In this document: piece by piece, positions 19,208 through 31,901 of the stretch | Layout: each line of letters starts with the position of its first letter | Position numbering within the stretch: the first letter of the stretch is position 1 | Origin: Alteromonas antoniana | GTDB taxonomy: Bacteria; Pseudomonadota; Gammaproteobacteria; Enterobacterales; Alteromonadaceae | DNA length: 64,000 bases | Direction: 5' to 3' | Assembly: GCF_019249295.1 (NCBI RefSeq) | Contig: NZ_JAESDH010000001.1 | Span: 238,888-302,887 of the forward strand | Program-made: the position numbers and the translations under genes | Notes under the pieces: model-generated | What the model saw: the letters and a program-made list of their open reading frames with translations, nothing else | What the model was told of the DNA's origin: nothing | The model's database searches: none

Positions 19208-19221
19208 GTAAACGTTTTACC
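19208..19221. promoter_or_regulatory. LacI-type operator before lacZ
   Basis: GTAAACGTTTTACC, a near palindrome, ends 47 bp upstream of the first lacZ ATG. It belongs to the same family as the other galactoside-locus operators. Confidence 0.6.
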
Positions 19222-19229
19222 CATGTTAA

Positions 19230-22391
<3,162 letters not shown>

Positions 22392-22412
22392 TTAAGCGTA
22401 CAGAAACCAAAA

Positions 22413-22440
22413 AACAGAGCCCTTGTGGCTCTGTTTTTTT
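22413..22440 (+). terminator. Intrinsic terminator after lacZ
   Basis: AACAGAGCC (22413-22421), 5-base loop, GGCTCTGTT (22427-22435), then T-run to 22440. Confidence 0.9.
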
Positions 22441-22593
22441 GATTCCGGATGAAGGTAAGACGGTATGGCTTCAGTCCAACCTTTATCATGAAAAAATGCC
22501 AGATATCCCTGAGCGGAATATCCAGTTTAGCCGCTGAGTATTCTCATTCCCCACCATGCCTGAATGCATTGAATACGTCAGGATGCCGGGTAC

Positions 22594-22619
22594 AAAAAAC
22601 CGGCTTAAGAGCCGGTTTT
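22594..22619 (-). terminator. Intrinsic terminator of ssb
   Basis: AAAACCGGC (22596-22604) pairs with GCCGGTTTT (22611-22619). Read on the minus strand the stem is followed by six T. It starts 36 bases beyond the ssb stop and may work in both directions. Confidence 0.85.
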
Positions 22620-22654
22620 GTAAAGAGTCTGGAAAGCCTTAGATAAACTGGCTT

Positions 22655-23221
22655 TTAGAACGGGATATCGTCATCAAAGTCAAAATCAGGCTCAGCCATT
22701 GGTGGCTGCTTAGGCTGCTGATTGCCACTTTGTGGGCGTCCACCCTGAGGGTTGCCTTGTGGGCTGCCCTGGTTGCTGTATCCACCTTGCTGACCGCCGC
22801 CCTGATTGCCGTAACCACCCTGGTTGCCCTGTCCCTGAGGACGTTGCTGCTGATAGCCACCGCCGGCATTATTACCACCGCCTTCGCGGCCACCCAGCAT
22901 TTGCATCTGGTCAACAATGATTTCAGTGGTGTAACGGTCCTGACCTTGCTGATCCTGCCATTTACGTGTCTGAAGTTTACCTTCTACGTAAATCTGTGAG
23001 CCTTTTTTCAGGTACTCACCCGCGACTTCAGCCAGACGACGATACATAGTCAGACGGTGCCACTCTGTACGTTCCTGAACCTGCCCTTGTTGGTCTTTCC
23101 AGCTTTCACTGGTTGCCAGGCTAAGGTTCGCGACGGCATTGCCATTGGGCATGTACCTGACTTCAGGATCATTACCCAGGTTACCCACCAGAATGACCTT
23201 GTTCACGCCTCTGCTTGCCAT
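22655..23221 (-). CDS. ssb: Single-stranded DNA-binding protein
   Basis: Essential replication/repair protein binding ssDNA as a tetramer. The OB-fold covers residues 1-110 ([27 protein letters not shown] start, then [28 protein letters not shown]). A Gly/Gln/Asn-rich flexible linker spans about 115-175, and the acidic partner-binding tip is DFDDDIPF. Length 188 residues, typical of gammaproteobacteria. AGGAG precedes the ATG. It has no functional link to the sugar genes on either side and carries its own terminator, so it is an independent unit embedded in the galactoside locus. Confidence 0.97.
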   Translation of the reverse strand: MASRGVNKVILVGNLGNDPEVRYMPNGNAVANLSLATSESWKDQQGQVQERTEWHRLTMYRRLAEVAGEYLKKGSQIYVEGKLQTRKWQDQQGQDRYTTEIIVDQMQMLGGREGGGNNAGGGYQQQRPQGQGNQGGYGNQGGGQQGGYSNQGSPQGNPQGGRPQSGNQQPKQPPMAEPDFDFDDDIPF

Positions 23222-23461
23222 TGATGTCTCCTGTCTGTATTCATATCGGGGCCGGCTTTTCGATGCCCACCACCACTAAGCGTTATTCGTGTTCACAAAT
23301 GTGAAAGTGGATCAGTATACCGCATTTTAAGAAAGCTGAGTGCGGTTTTTACATCCGAAAAATTGTGATGGGGGTCAGGTTAACACAAATCAAGGATGCT
23401 GTGTGCTGTACGGGAATAGCAGCAAACGAACAGGTATCAGCCATCCGTTTGCTGTAACGCA

Positions 23462-25024
23462 CTACCACCAGGTGGTATAAAATGCGACAAGTATGATAAT
23501 CACAGCCAACGTTGCTACGTTAAAGCCTTTGGTTGTAGCAAAGTCAACTTCACTCAACTCCACTGCATTCGGGTGTTCTTCTTTTTTCTCAAGCAAAGAC
23601 ACCATGACCGCCAAGCCCACACAAAGCAGGAATACCAGACCAACGCGGTCGATAAACGGCAGTTCCGGCCACACCTGACGCAGCAGCAAACTCAGCAGGA
23701 ATGAACCCAGCGCCGCGACCAGACCACCGTTGGCGGTGGTGCGCTTCCAGAACATACCCAGCACAAACAGCGCCACGATACCCGGCGTAAAGAAGCCGGT
23801 AAATTCCTGAATATACTGGAAGGCCTGATCAAACTGGCCCAGCAGCGGCTTCGCAGCCACCATGGCAATAATCAGAGCCACAAAGCTGACAATACGCCCC
23901 ACCTTCACATAGTGGTGCTGTGACTCGTTAGGGCGCTTATCTTTGTAAATGTCCATGGTGAAGATAGTCGACACACTGTTGGTCATTGATGCCAGTGACG
24001 ACACGATAGCCGCAACCAGGGCCGCGAAGATAATCCCTTTAAGACCCACCGGCATCAGGTTCATCATGGAAGGATACGCCTGATCCGGACGCTGTAAGTC
24101 CGGCACCAGCAGCACCGCCGCAATACCCGGCAATACCACAATCAGCGGCATCAGCAATTTCAGAAACGCCGCAAAGGCTATCCCTTTTTGCGCTTCAGCC
24201 ACGCTCTTTGCCGCCAGCGTCCGCTGAATAATGTACTGGTTAAAGCCCCAGTAAGACAGATTCATGATCCACATACCGCCGATAAGCACCGACAGGCCGG
24301 GTAAATCCATATAGTGCGGGTTATCTTCCGACAAAATCATGTCGAATTTGCCTGGCAGCTCGTTGGTCAGTGTCACGAAGCCCTGCACCACACCGTTTCC
24401 GTCACTGATAAGATTCAGCGCAGTATAGGACAGGAACAGCCCACCAAATACCAGCAACACAACCTGAATAATGTCTGTCAGCGCGACGGCCTTAAGCCCG
24501 CCATACAGCGAATAGGCCAGTGAAAACGCGCCTAAGAAAATCATACCGTAAACCATATCCACACCGGCAATCGTGTTAATAGCCAGTGCACCCAGCCACA
24601 GTACGGCAGTCAGGTTCACGAACACGTATACACCTAACCAGAATACCGCCATGACTTTCCTGACGCGATGGTCATAACGCTCTTCCAGAAACTGGGGCAT
24701 GGTATAAATTTTATGTTTCAGGAATATCGGCAGGAAGTACTTACCTACGATAATCAGCGTGATAGCTGCCATCCATTCGTACGAGGCAATCGCCAGTCCA
24801 ATCTGATAACCAGAACCGGACATCCCGATGATCTGTTCTGCAGATATATTGGCAGCAATGAGTGAAGCCCCGATGGCCCACCACGGCAGACTGGAACCCG
24901 CAAGAAAGTAGTCGTTTGTGTCTTTTTCGTGTCCGGGCTTTTCTCTTGATACCCACCAGGCAATACCAATGAGTGCCACGACATAAATCACGAATACCGT
25001 GAGGTCGAGCGTTTCAATTTGCAT
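23462..25024 (-). CDS. SglT-like sodium/galactose symporter (SSS family)
   Basis: Inner-membrane sodium/sugar cotransporter of the vSGLT type. Recognisable are TNDYFLAGSSLPWWAIGASLIAANISAEQIIGMSGSGY (TM1-2), YSLYGGLKAVALTDIIQV (the YGGLKAV motif), SYWGFNQYIIQRTLAAKS, and ALVAAIVSSLASMTNSVSTIFTMDIY, all strongly conserved in galactose/glucose SSS proteins. The ATG at 25024 has GGGA 7 bases upstream and yields 520 residues; a TTG at 25036 is less likely. It follows galK on the same strand after a 320-bp gap, so galactose is the probable substrate. Confidence 0.88.
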   Translation of the reverse strand: MQIETLDLTVFVIYVVALIGIAWWVSREKPGHEKDTNDYFLAGSSLPWWAIGASLIAANISAEQIIGMSGSGYQIGLAIASYEWMAAITLIIVGKYFLPIFLKHKIYTMPQFLEERYDHRVRKVMAVFWLGVYVFVNLTAVLWLGALAINTIAGVDMVYGMIFLGAFSLAYSLYGGLKAVALTDIIQVVLLVFGGLFLSYTALNLISDGNGVVQGFVTLTNELPGKFDMILSEDNPHYMDLPGLSVLIGGMWIMNLSYWGFNQYIIQRTLAAKSVAEAQKGIAFAAFLKLLMPLIVVLPGIAAVLLVPDLQRPDQAYPSMMNLMPVGLKGIIFAALVAAIVSSLASMTNSVSTIFTMDIYKDKRPNESQHHYVKVGRIVSFVALIIAMVAAKPLLGQFDQAFQYIQEFTGFFTPGIVALFVLGMFWKRTTANGGLVAALGSFLLSLLLRQVWPELPFIDRVGLVFLLCVGLAVMVSLLEKKEEHPNAVELSEVDFATTKGFNVATLAVIIILVAFYTTWW

Positions 25025-25344
25025 ACATGTTCCCAACGTTTTTATTATCGTTGTGCAGTCGTAGGGGGTCGGCGGTTGCGGTTATTTACTAACTCTTATT
25101 GAAGTCGCCACTACACACTTGTTGTCCAAAGCCAGATCCCGCATCTGGCGGACCGACATTATTACCACACCTTAACAGCGAATTCACAGTTCAAAATCCA
25201 TATTGACGCGTTGTTTGGTCAATAACGGTGCAAATCCCCGAAGAGAAAAAGGCGGCAGGCATCCAAAAATACGCGCAGCCGCTCAAAAAGAAATGACGCC
25301 GACCTCTTTTTACAGAGGTGGCGCCACGGGACACAACTCGTTAT
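25025..25344. other. Gap between galK and the symporter
   Basis: A 320-bp region with no credible gene. Near galK (25299-25316) ACCTCT and AGAGGT form a short hairpin (minus-strand sense), a weak terminator candidate without a T-run. No clear LacI-type palindrome was found here, so the symporter may have its own differently controlled promoter. Confidence 0.4.
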
Positions 25345-26484
25345 TCAGGCAAACGCGCCCTGGGTGGCAGTACAGTCGTAAATGTCTGCCTGGTAGCCGG
25401 TTTCCTTAAAGTAATTCTGATTAACTAACGCCTTTACGTCTTCTATGCGCTGTTTGGGAACCAGAGCAACCACACATCCACCGAAACCGCCGCCCGTCAT
25501 TCGTACGCCACCGTCTTTGGCCAGCAAACCGGATATCAGTTCGACCAGATAATCAATCGGTGGCACGGTGATCTCAAAGTCATCACGCATTGACGCATGC
25601 GACGCTGCCATTGCCTCACTGACGGTGGCAATATCACTTTGCTTTAGCGCATCAAACATCGCATGCGTGCGCGCATTCTCCGTAATGATGTGACGCGCCC
25701 GGCGATACACCACCTCTGGCATAGCCGGCTTTGCCGCTTCCAAGCGCTCCAGAGTTGCCTCTCGCAAAGAAGGCACACCGAGTAACGATGCCGCCTGCTC
25801 GCACTGCTGACGACGCAGATTGTATTCACTGTCTACCAGCCCGCGTTTTACATTGGAGTTGATAATCACAATGTGCAGATCGTCAGGTAGCGTGGAATGA
25901 TCAAACGTCAGCGACTGACAATCCAGTAGCATGGCGTGATCTTTTTTCCCCATCGCCGAAATCAGTTGATCCATGATGCCGCAGGAACACCCTACGAAAT
26001 CGTTTTCTGCTTTCTGGCCCAGCAATGCGGCTTTTACGCCATCGATATCGAGTGAAAATAACTCAGATACTGCTTTTAGAATGGCGATTTCGAAAGACGC
26101 AGAAGAGCTTAATCCAGCACCCTGCGGGACATTACCCGTTATCAGCAGATTGATACCGCCGGGCAATGCGAATTCTTTTTGAAGAACCAGCAACACGCCT
26201 CTGACATAGTTTGACCAGCTTTGCGTATCATCCTTCTCAATGCTGTCCAGGGAAAAACGGTTCTCGGCATTGTCGTAATCCATCGCGACAATGCGGCAGT
26301 CGCGGTCACTTCGCGCGGACGCGGCCGCCCAGGTGCCAAAATTGATCGCCGCAGGAAACACGAACCCCTGGTTATAGTCGGTGTGCTCGCCAATCAGGTT
26401 TACGCGACCAGGAGCATGACAGACCACGGCAGGTTCGTGCTGATAAATAGCAGAAAATGCTGAAGACAGCTGCGCGTTATCCAT
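25345..26484 (-). CDS. galK: Galactokinase
   Basis: GHMP kinase phosphorylating alpha-D-galactose to galactose 1-phosphate (Leloir pathway, cytoplasm). Motif 1 [15 protein letters not shown] is at residues about 27-41; the ATP-binding GHMP motif [15 protein letters not shown] follows near 115; motif 3 is [13 protein letters not shown] near 342. I chose ATG 26484 ([14 protein letters not shown]), which overlaps the galT end by 8 bp as expected for a coupled galTK operon; a longer frame to 26514 is less likely. Length 379 residues, normal. Confidence 0.95.
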   Translation of the reverse strand: MDNAQLSSAFSAIYQHEPAVVCHAPGRVNLIGEHTDYNQGFVFPAAINFGTWAAASARSDRDCRIVAMDYDNAENRFSLDSIEKDDTQSWSNYVRGVLLVLQKEFALPGGINLLITGNVPQGAGLSSSASFEIAILKAVSELFSLDIDGVKAALLGQKAENDFVGCSCGIMDQLISAMGKKDHAMLLDCQSLTFDHSTLPDDLHIVIINSNVKRGLVDSEYNLRRQQCEQAASLLGVPSLREATLERLEAAKPAMPEVVYRRARHIITENARTHAMFDALKQSDIATVSEAMAASHASMRDDFEITVPPIDYLVELISGLLAKDGGVRMTGGGFGGCVVALVPKQRIEDVKALVNQNYFKETGYQADIYDCTATQGAFA

Positions 26485-27532
26485 GCTCTGGCCCCGCTTG
26501 TTTGTAATGCACACTCGATTGGTCGCGAAGTCGGATAGCGGCTTGTTCCGGCGTCAGATCCCGCTGCGCCTCAGCCATCATTTCATAACCCACCATAAAT
26601 TTTTTCACGCTGGCAGAACGCAGAAGCGGCGGGTAAAAGTGCGCATGCAGCCCCCATTCAGGATGAGCTTTACCGTCAAACGGGGCGCTGTGCCAGCCCA
26701 TGGAATAAGGGAAAGAGGTTGTAAACAGATTGTCGTAGCGTGTAGTGATCTGACCGATAATATCGGCAAGAGACGACGCCTGCGTGGGCGACAACGCCAC
26801 CAGCGAGTTCACAGAAAAACGCGGCAACAGCAGGGTTTCAAATGGCCAGGCAGCCCAGTACGGTACCACCACAACCCAATCATCGTTCTGACAGACCACA
26901 CGCTCCTGTTTTTCTATTTCACGTGTTACGTAGTCATCCAGCATGCGGGTGCCATGCTTTTCAAAGTAATGAGAAAACTGTGCAAGTTTTTTCGCCGGCT
27001 CAGTAGGAATATGCTTTTGTGCCCACACCTGACCATGCGGATGCGGATTAGAGCATCCCATCATGGCCCCTTTGTTTTCAAATACCTGCACCCAGGCAAA
27101 ATCTTTACCCAGATCGGCGGTTTGCGCCTGCCAGCACGCCACAACGTCCTCGCGTTCCGACTGCGTCAGTTCAGGTAACGTTTTGCTGTGATCTGGTGAA
27201 AAGCAGATCACCCGGCTACATCCCTGCTCCGTTTCGTAACGAAACAGGTCGTCGGCTTCTCCCGATTCGGGTGTATCGGGCTTTAACGCAGCAAAGTCGT
27301 TTTCAAATACAAAGGTTCCGCTATAGTCAGGGTTGTGTTCGCCATTTACACGGGTATTGCCCGGGCATAAATAGCATTGTGGATCATAGTCCGGTTTCTG
27401 TTCCTGCGACGGCTCTTCCGATTGCCCCTGCCACGGACGCTTAGCCCGGTGAGGAGATACCAGCACCCACTCCCCGGTTAAGGGGTTATAGCGACGATGC
27501 GGATCGTTTGTCAGGTCTGCGGTCTTGCCCAT
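26477..27532 (-). CDS. galT: Galactose-1-phosphate uridylyltransferase
   Basis: Transfers UMP between UDP-glucose and galactose 1-phosphate. The HIT-like active site is [14 protein letters not shown] with the catalytic His-Pro-His near residue 160. A zinc-site Cys pair is in CYLCPGN, and [20 protein letters not shown] is the conserved N-terminus. ATG 27532 gives a start like E. coli GalT and 351 residues; GTG 27544 is an alternative four codons upstream. First gene of galTK, with a LacI-type operator 44 bp before its ATG. Confidence 0.95.
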   Translation of the reverse strand: MGKTADLTNDPHRRYNPLTGEWVLVSPHRAKRPWQGQSEEPSQEQKPDYDPQCYLCPGNTRVNGEHNPDYSGTFVFENDFAALKPDTPESGEADDLFRYETEQGCSRVICFSPDHSKTLPELTQSEREDVVACWQAQTADLGKDFAWVQVFENKGAMMGCSNPHPHGQVWAQKHIPTEPAKKLAQFSHYFEKHGTRMLDDYVTREIEKQERVVCQNDDWVVVVPYWAAWPFETLLLPRFSVNSLVALSPTQASSLADIIGQITTRYDNLFTTSFPYSMGWHSAPFDGKAHPEWGLHAHFYPPLLRSASVKKFMVGYEMMAEAQRDLTPEQAAIRLRDQSSVHYKQAGPEHG

Positions 27533-27575
27533 AATCACTTTCACACTCTACATCTTGACCTGAAAAACAGGTTAA

Positions 27576-27590
27576 GGTTAAACGTTTACC
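27576..27590. promoter_or_regulatory. LacI-type operator before galT
   Basis: GGTTAAACGTTTACC, nearly palindromic around CG, 44-58 bp upstream of galT. Same motif as at 10751, 19077, 19208 and 28835. Confidence 0.65.
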
Positions 27591-27689
27591 CGAGATAGTA
27601 TAGTATCAAAACGGGTTTATCAATTTGTTAACAGATTATTTTTATCTACCGCAAAATACGACGTGCTTTGTTTTCTGTTGGTATAACAG

Positions 27690-27712
27690 AAAACCCCGCC
27701 AATTGGCGGGGT
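27690..27712 (-). terminator. Intrinsic terminator after galM
   Basis: ACCCCGCC (27693-27700), AATT loop, GGCGGGGT (27705-27712); the minus-strand product ends in a T-run (27690-27693). It lies 75 bases beyond the galM stop. Confidence 0.8.
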
Positions 27713-27787
27713 CCCTGAGTTGCTAACCCTGCAAAGGTAATGTGCCGCTAAGATAAATCCGGGCACATGCGTACCGGGCTTGTCTCG

Positions 27788-28801
27788 CTATATCCGGGAA
27801 AACTCATAGCGTACCGATGCCTGAAACGGTTCACCCGGGCGCAATATGCAGTCTGGAAATACCGGCTTGTTTGGTGAGTCTGGGAAAAACTGTGGCTCCA
27901 GACATATGGTGCCGGCCTGGTCGTCTGTCATCAGGCTCCCGGTGTACACCTGCATTCCCGGCAGCGTAGTAAACAGTGCCATGCGGATCCCAGTATCAGG
28001 AGAGGCCAGTACTGCAGCAGGCGTCGCACTGTCGTTACTCAACACAAAGTTATGATCGTAACCTCCTACGCTGTCAAAAAGCGGGTTCCCCGTAGTGACT
28101 CGCTGACCGATTTCCACCGCAGAGGTAAAATCAAACGGCGTATTCTCTACCGCGAGCAGCTTGCCCGTTGGCAGCAGCGTATTATCCGCGTCGGTCACAT
28201 ATTCCGCATCGATTTTCAGCGTGTCTCCCATCACCGAACCACGTTTGCCGGTGTGGAAATAGGCATGCTGGGTCATGCTGAAGGGCGTCGCTGCCGTGGT
28301 TGACGCGAACAATGACAGCGTCAGAGTATTCGTCGTTTGCAGCCGATATTCCGCTGTCACTGTAACCTCACCGGGAAAGCCAGCTTCTCCGTCTGGGCTT
28401 ATCAGCGATAAGCGCACACCGACGGCATCGTCTTCTTCGATAGGCTCTGATACCCATAGTTTCTTATGAAAACCGCTGAAGCCCCCGTGAAGATGGTGCG
28501 GACCACCATTGACATCAACCTGAAAAGGCTGACCGTCCAGTTCAAACCGGCCTTCACCAATACGGTTAGCGTAACGACCTATCAGCGCGCCCTGGTAACT
28601 GTTGTCATCCAGGTAGTCCTTGAGGGTGTCAAAGCCTTTCACACACGAGTGCGCCGCTCCTGTGTTGTCCGGTACTGTCAGGTTGCGGATAATGCCACCG
28701 AGCTCCAGGATCTCCACCGCCATTCCCGCGTCATTGGTCAATGTATAGCATGACACTGTCTTGCCCAGGTGCTCTCCAAATGGCGTAGCAGTCACTTTCA
28801 T
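27788..28801 (-). CDS. galM: Aldose 1-epimerase (mutarotase)
   Basis: Interconverts alpha and beta anomers of galactose, supplying the alpha form to GalK. Typical motifs are NGGPHHLHGGFSGFHKKLW (residues about 79-97), the catalytic His in MTQHAYFH near 178, and the catalytic Glu in ICLEPQFFPDSPNKP near 302. Length 337 residues, no signal peptide. It has its own LacI-type operator 34 bp upstream and a terminator downstream, and is divergent from the repressor gene. Confidence 0.95.
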   Translation of the reverse strand: MKVTATPFGEHLGKTVSCYTLTNDAGMAVEILELGGIIRNLTVPDNTGAAHSCVKGFDTLKDYLDDNSYQGALIGRYANRIGEGRFELDGQPFQVDVNGGPHHLHGGFSGFHKKLWVSEPIEEDDAVGVRLSLISPDGEAGFPGEVTVTAEYRLQTTNTLTLSLFASTTAATPFSMTQHAYFHTGKRGSVMGDTLKIDAEYVTDADNTLLPTGKLLAVENTPFDFTSAVEIGQRVTTGNPLFDSVGGYDHNFVLSNDSATPAAVLASPDTGIRMALFTTLPGMQVYTGSLMTDDQAGTICLEPQFFPDSPNKPVFPDCILRPGEPFQASVRYEFSRI

Positions 28802-28834
28802 AAAGGTTGCCTTCTTGTAAAAACAGGTAAAAAG

Positions 28835-28848
28835 GGTATACGTTTTCC
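28835..28848. promoter_or_regulatory. LacI-type operator before galM
   Basis: GGTATACGTTTTCC, an imperfect palindrome centred on CG, between galM and the divergent repressor gene. It may also serve repressor autoregulation. Confidence 0.5.
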
Positions 28849-28997
28849 ATGTACAATAATACCGCTGCCGGACGGCAAAAGATTGATTTTATTCTCTACG
28901 GGCTTATCAAATCCTCTAAAACTAAGGTAACCTGAGCCTTCACCTTCTGTTTACATCAATAACAGCGGGGAATGCATGAGTTGGAATGACATAAAGT

Positions 28998-29999
28998 ATG
29001 GCTACGATTAAAGATATTGCACAAGCTGCTGGTGTTTCGCTGGCAACCGTTTCCCGTGTAATTAACGATGGTCCTAAGGTTGGCGATAAAACCCGCGAAA
29101 GGGTGAAGCAAATCATGAAGGAAATGGGTTACCGGCCTAATGCGAATGCGCGCGCGCTGGTAACACAGCGAAGCGCGTCGCTTGGCGTAGTAATAGCCGA
29201 ATTGCACGACCCCTTTTTCGCTATGCTGGCGCACGGTGTAGAAACCGTCACCCGTAAAAATAACGTCCAGATTTTGCTGAGCGCGGGCTCCATAGCAAAA
29301 GACACCGAGCTTAAAGCCATTGAAACCCTCCTCGAACATCGCGTTGAGGCGATGGTCGTCCACTCTAAAGCGCTGGATGATGACACTCTCATTGCGTTCG
29401 CAAACCAAATTCCCGGCTTTGTGCTGATTAACCGCTATATTCCTGCCATTGCCAACCGCTGTGTGTGGCTTGATAACGTGACGGGGGGACGCATCATGGC
29501 GGAATATGTCCTTCGCCAGGGGCACAAAGACCTCGCCGTGATCAGCTCTCACTACCAGATTGACGATCCGTCTCAGCGCCTGGAAGGCATTCGTCAGGCA
29601 GCCGGAGACGCAGGCCTGACCCTGCCCGACAGTATGATTGAATACTCCACACCGGATCAGGAAGGCGGCGAGATGGCAATGCAAAACCTGCTTGCCACCG
29701 GCTCTCACTTTACCGCCTTGCTGGCTTATAATGATGCGATGGCAGCGGGTGCAATGGCTATTATGCAAGACCATGGTATTGACGTGCCGGAACAGGTGTC
29801 GATTGTGGGCTACGATGACGTGCTGCTGGCAAAGTATTGTCGCCCGAAACTCACCACGTTACGTTATCCCATAGAAATGATGGCAGCCAAAGCTGCTGAG
29901 CTGGCCTTAAAGTACGCATCCGGTATACCGCCAGAGCCGGATCTTACCTTTAAGTACACGCCGACCATTGTCAAACGAGACTCGGTACTGCGTCTATAG
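28998..29999 (+). CDS. LacI/GalR-family repressor of the galactoside genes
   Basis: 333-residue regulator. The helix-turn-helix and hinge are classical: ATIKDIAQAAGVSLATVSRVIND then MGYRPNANARAL (residues 2-55). The periplasmic-binding-like sensor domain includes SLGVVIAELHDPFFAMLAHG, a sugar-binding pocket region and VSIVGYDDVLLAKYCRPKLTTLRYP. Its position beside galM and the repeated CG-centred palindromes at the five galactoside promoters support a GalR-like role with galactose or a galactoside as inducer; this is inference. Its stop overlaps the convergent lactonase gene by 6 bp. Confidence 0.88.
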   Translation: MATIKDIAQAAGVSLATVSRVINDGPKVGDKTRERVKQIMKEMGYRPNANARALVTQRSASLGVVIAELHDPFFAMLAHGVETVTRKNNVQILLSAGSIAKDTELKAIETLLEHRVEAMVVHSKALDDDTLIAFANQIPGFVLINRYIPAIANRCVWLDNVTGGRIMAEYVLRQGHKDLAVISSHYQIDDPSQRLEGIRQAAGDAGLTLPDSMIEYSTPDQEGGEMAMQNLLATGSHFTALLAYNDAMAAGAMAIMQDHGIDVPEQVSIVGYDDVLLAKYCRPKLTTLRYPIEMMAAKAAELALKYASGIPPEPDLTFKYTPTIVKRDSVLRL

Positions 30000-30872
30000 T
30001 TTGCAGGGCGTCGTTGCTACGCCCTTCACACCCACATCCAAAAGAAAGGTATCGCCACTGTGCGGATGCTGTACCCGCTGTTTGTTCGTCATGCCCGTGT
30101 TGGCTGAGGTTACCAGCAGCCTGTCAAAATTATCGCCTGCGAACGCCATGCTGGTGATCCGTGGCGCGGGCAAGGCCACAAACGCGAGTTGCTCTCCTTG
30201 TGGGCTGAAGCGATACAGTCCGCCTCCGTCCCAGGCCGCTACCCATAAGCAATCTTCCGCGTCGACGGTAATACCGTCGGGAAATCCCATCGCTTCTGTG
30301 AATCTGATGCAGACTTGTTTGTTTGCTAATTGGCCGTCATCGCTCATGGTACAGCGATAAATTACCCGTTCAGCCGATGACACTGACCACAGCCATTCGC
30401 CGGACAAGCTAAAGGCCGGCCCGTTGCTGACCTGATACCCCGTGTCTACCGGCAGCACCTGTTGTTCATCAGCCAGTAAATAAAGTGCGCCACTGGCCTG
30501 CTTTTCTTCATCATCCATAGTGCCAAAATAGAGTTTGCCAACACGGTCTACTTTGGCATCATTCAGCCGGTTTGATAGCGGCTCATGCTCCATTTCAACG
30601 TATTTTTTTCGATGCCAGGAGTCCGGATTGAGAATAGATATACTTCGGTGGCATCCCAGGAATAACTGGCCGGCCTGCCTTTCTGCAAGCCAGCATACCG
30701 GCTCGTCAAACGTGTGAGATTCGAGGTGACCAGACTGCCAATGCAGCCGAAATACTTTATGGCCCTTAATGTCCACCCAAAACGCACTGCGGAATTGAGG
30801 ACTGTAAAATGCGCCCTCGCCCAGTAGGCATTGTGTGTTGAAGTGATGTCGAACGTAATGTGGTAAAGACAC
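29994..30872 (-). CDS. SMP-30/gluconolactonase-family lactonase
   Basis: Six-bladed beta-propeller lactonase that opens sugar lactones with a divalent metal. Family features are LGEGAFYSPQFRSAFWVDIKG near the N-terminus (Glu metal ligand), NRLNDAKVDRVGKLYFGTMDD in the middle (Asn/Asp ligands), and GFPDGITVDAEDCLWVAAWDGGGLYRF with the catalytic Asp. I favour GTG 30872 (GGGA upstream; 292 residues, the family size); a frame up to 30944 would overlap the permease gene by 37 bp. No signal peptide. It follows the TauE-like permease and SDR gene on the same strand, suggesting oxidation of an aldose such as L-arabinose or D-galactose to the lactone, then the acid. Confidence 0.82.
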   Translation of the reverse strand: MSLPHYVRHHFNTQCLLGEGAFYSPQFRSAFWVDIKGHKVFRLHWQSGHLESHTFDEPVCWLAERQAGQLFLGCHRSISILNPDSWHRKKYVEMEHEPLSNRLNDAKVDRVGKLYFGTMDDEEKQASGALYLLADEQQVLPVDTGYQVSNGPAFSLSGEWLWSVSSAERVIYRCTMSDDGQLANKQVCIRFTEAMGFPDGITVDAEDCLWVAAWDGGGLYRFSPQGEQLAFVALPAPRITSMAFAGDNFDRLLVTSANTGMTNKQRVQHPHSGDTFLLDVGVKGVATTPCKL

Positions 30873-30907
30873 AATATCCCGTGACTGCTCAGCTGTGTGT
30901 GATGAGT

Positions 30908-31615
30908 TTAGCCATGAAAAAGAACCAGTACTACCCCTGAGCACCCCGCAACAAATAATATGAGCTGCCGGATCCGCGCTTCATTGATATTTCTGGTGAT
31001 GATATAGGACAGCGCCCACCCTGTCAGGATAGCGGGGACACACTTTACAAACAGGCTCAGGTCATCATGTCCGGCGGCACCGGTCGCCCATAGCACCAGA
31101 ATGCCGAACAGGTTAATGTAGACGAAAAAGATACTCAGGTTGGCTTTGATCCTGTCGTGCTCTTCAGACTGATACAAGAGTCCCATTGGCGCACCGCCAG
31201 CCGAGGTGGTGGTTCCCATAAAGCCGGAGATCATGGCTGCGATAAGGTTAGAAATAATCGAAACTTTTGGGGTAAGACCAACCAGTGACAACAGCACAGC
31301 GATCAGAATACTTACGCCAAATAGCAACTGGTACTGATGCGCATCGATGTATAACATGACACTACCCGCCACCAGCACCCCAGCGGTGCCTCCCAATATG
31401 GCAAAACCGGTTTGTTTCGGGTCAATTTCGCCGCGATGCCTGACCGACAGCAAGCTTGTGATAAGCAGCGCATTCAGGATCATCGGTCCGGGAACCAGCT
31501 CCGGCATCAGAAAGTACAGCACCGGCGCGCACAACAGGCCCAGCCCAAAGCCAATTACGCTTTGAAGGCATGCTCCTGTTATCAGCACCAGATAAACTAA
31601 AACCCACTCAGTCAA
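30908..31615 (-). CDS. TauE/SafE-family membrane permease
   Basis: Polytopic inner-membrane protein of the TauE/SafE (sulfite exporter-like) family, about eight helices. GACLQSVIGFGLGLLCAPVLYFLMPELVPGPMI near the N-terminus and AMISGFMGTTTSAGGAPMGLLYQ later are the two family repeats. I propose TTG 31615 (AGGGCG upstream) giving MTEWVLVYLVL and 235 residues; a frame to 31669 adds 18 unlikely residues. Such permeases are found with sugar-acid or organic-acid genes in many operons; here it precedes a lactonase, so export or import of an organic anion is possible. Substrate unknown. Confidence 0.72.
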   Translation of the reverse strand: MTEWVLVYLVLITGACLQSVIGFGLGLLCAPVLYFLMPELVPGPMILNALLITSLLSVRHRGEIDPKQTGFAILGGTAGVLVAGSVMLYIDAHQYQLLFGVSILIAVLLSLVGLTPKVSIISNLIAAMISGFMGTTTSAGGAPMGLLYQSEEHDRIKANLSIFFVYINLFGILVLWATGAAGHDDLSLFVKCVPAILTGWALSYIITRNINEARIRQLILFVAGCSGVVLVLFHG

Positions 31616-31901
31616 TGTTCGCCCTACATGTTCAACCCAACAACCGGGTCTGAGCGCACATGCTACCACCCGAAGTTTTAATATTATATTACTATTTATG
31701 ACAGCCGGACATGCCTTGTGTCAATGTTTCAGGGTAAAATGTAAACTAAAAGTTAATACAAAGAGAGGAGAAGGGTGTTAACGGGACTGCAAATAAGCAA
31801 AGAGGCAGCGCCGTAGCGGCAGGTACCTGCCCTGAAAGGATTACGTGCGCGTGCGCAGCGGCGTTAGCGATAACGACAGCGGAAGCCGGATTACCCCGGC
31901 C

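Noticed and set aside
22449..22646. 65-codon plus-strand reading frame between lacZ and ssb
   Set aside because: It lies between two terminators, runs through the ssb terminator stem, and has no ribosome site or recognisable motif.
25200..25340. Possible riboswitch or leader RNA between galK and the symporter
   Set aside because: Only a short hairpin is visible; no known aptamer core.
26483..27178. 231-codon frame opposite galT
   Set aside because: Arg/His-rich antisense translation of galT without any known domain.
28956..29774. 272-codon frame opposite the LacI-type repressor
   Set aside because: Antisense to conserved regulator sequence; no start signal or motif.
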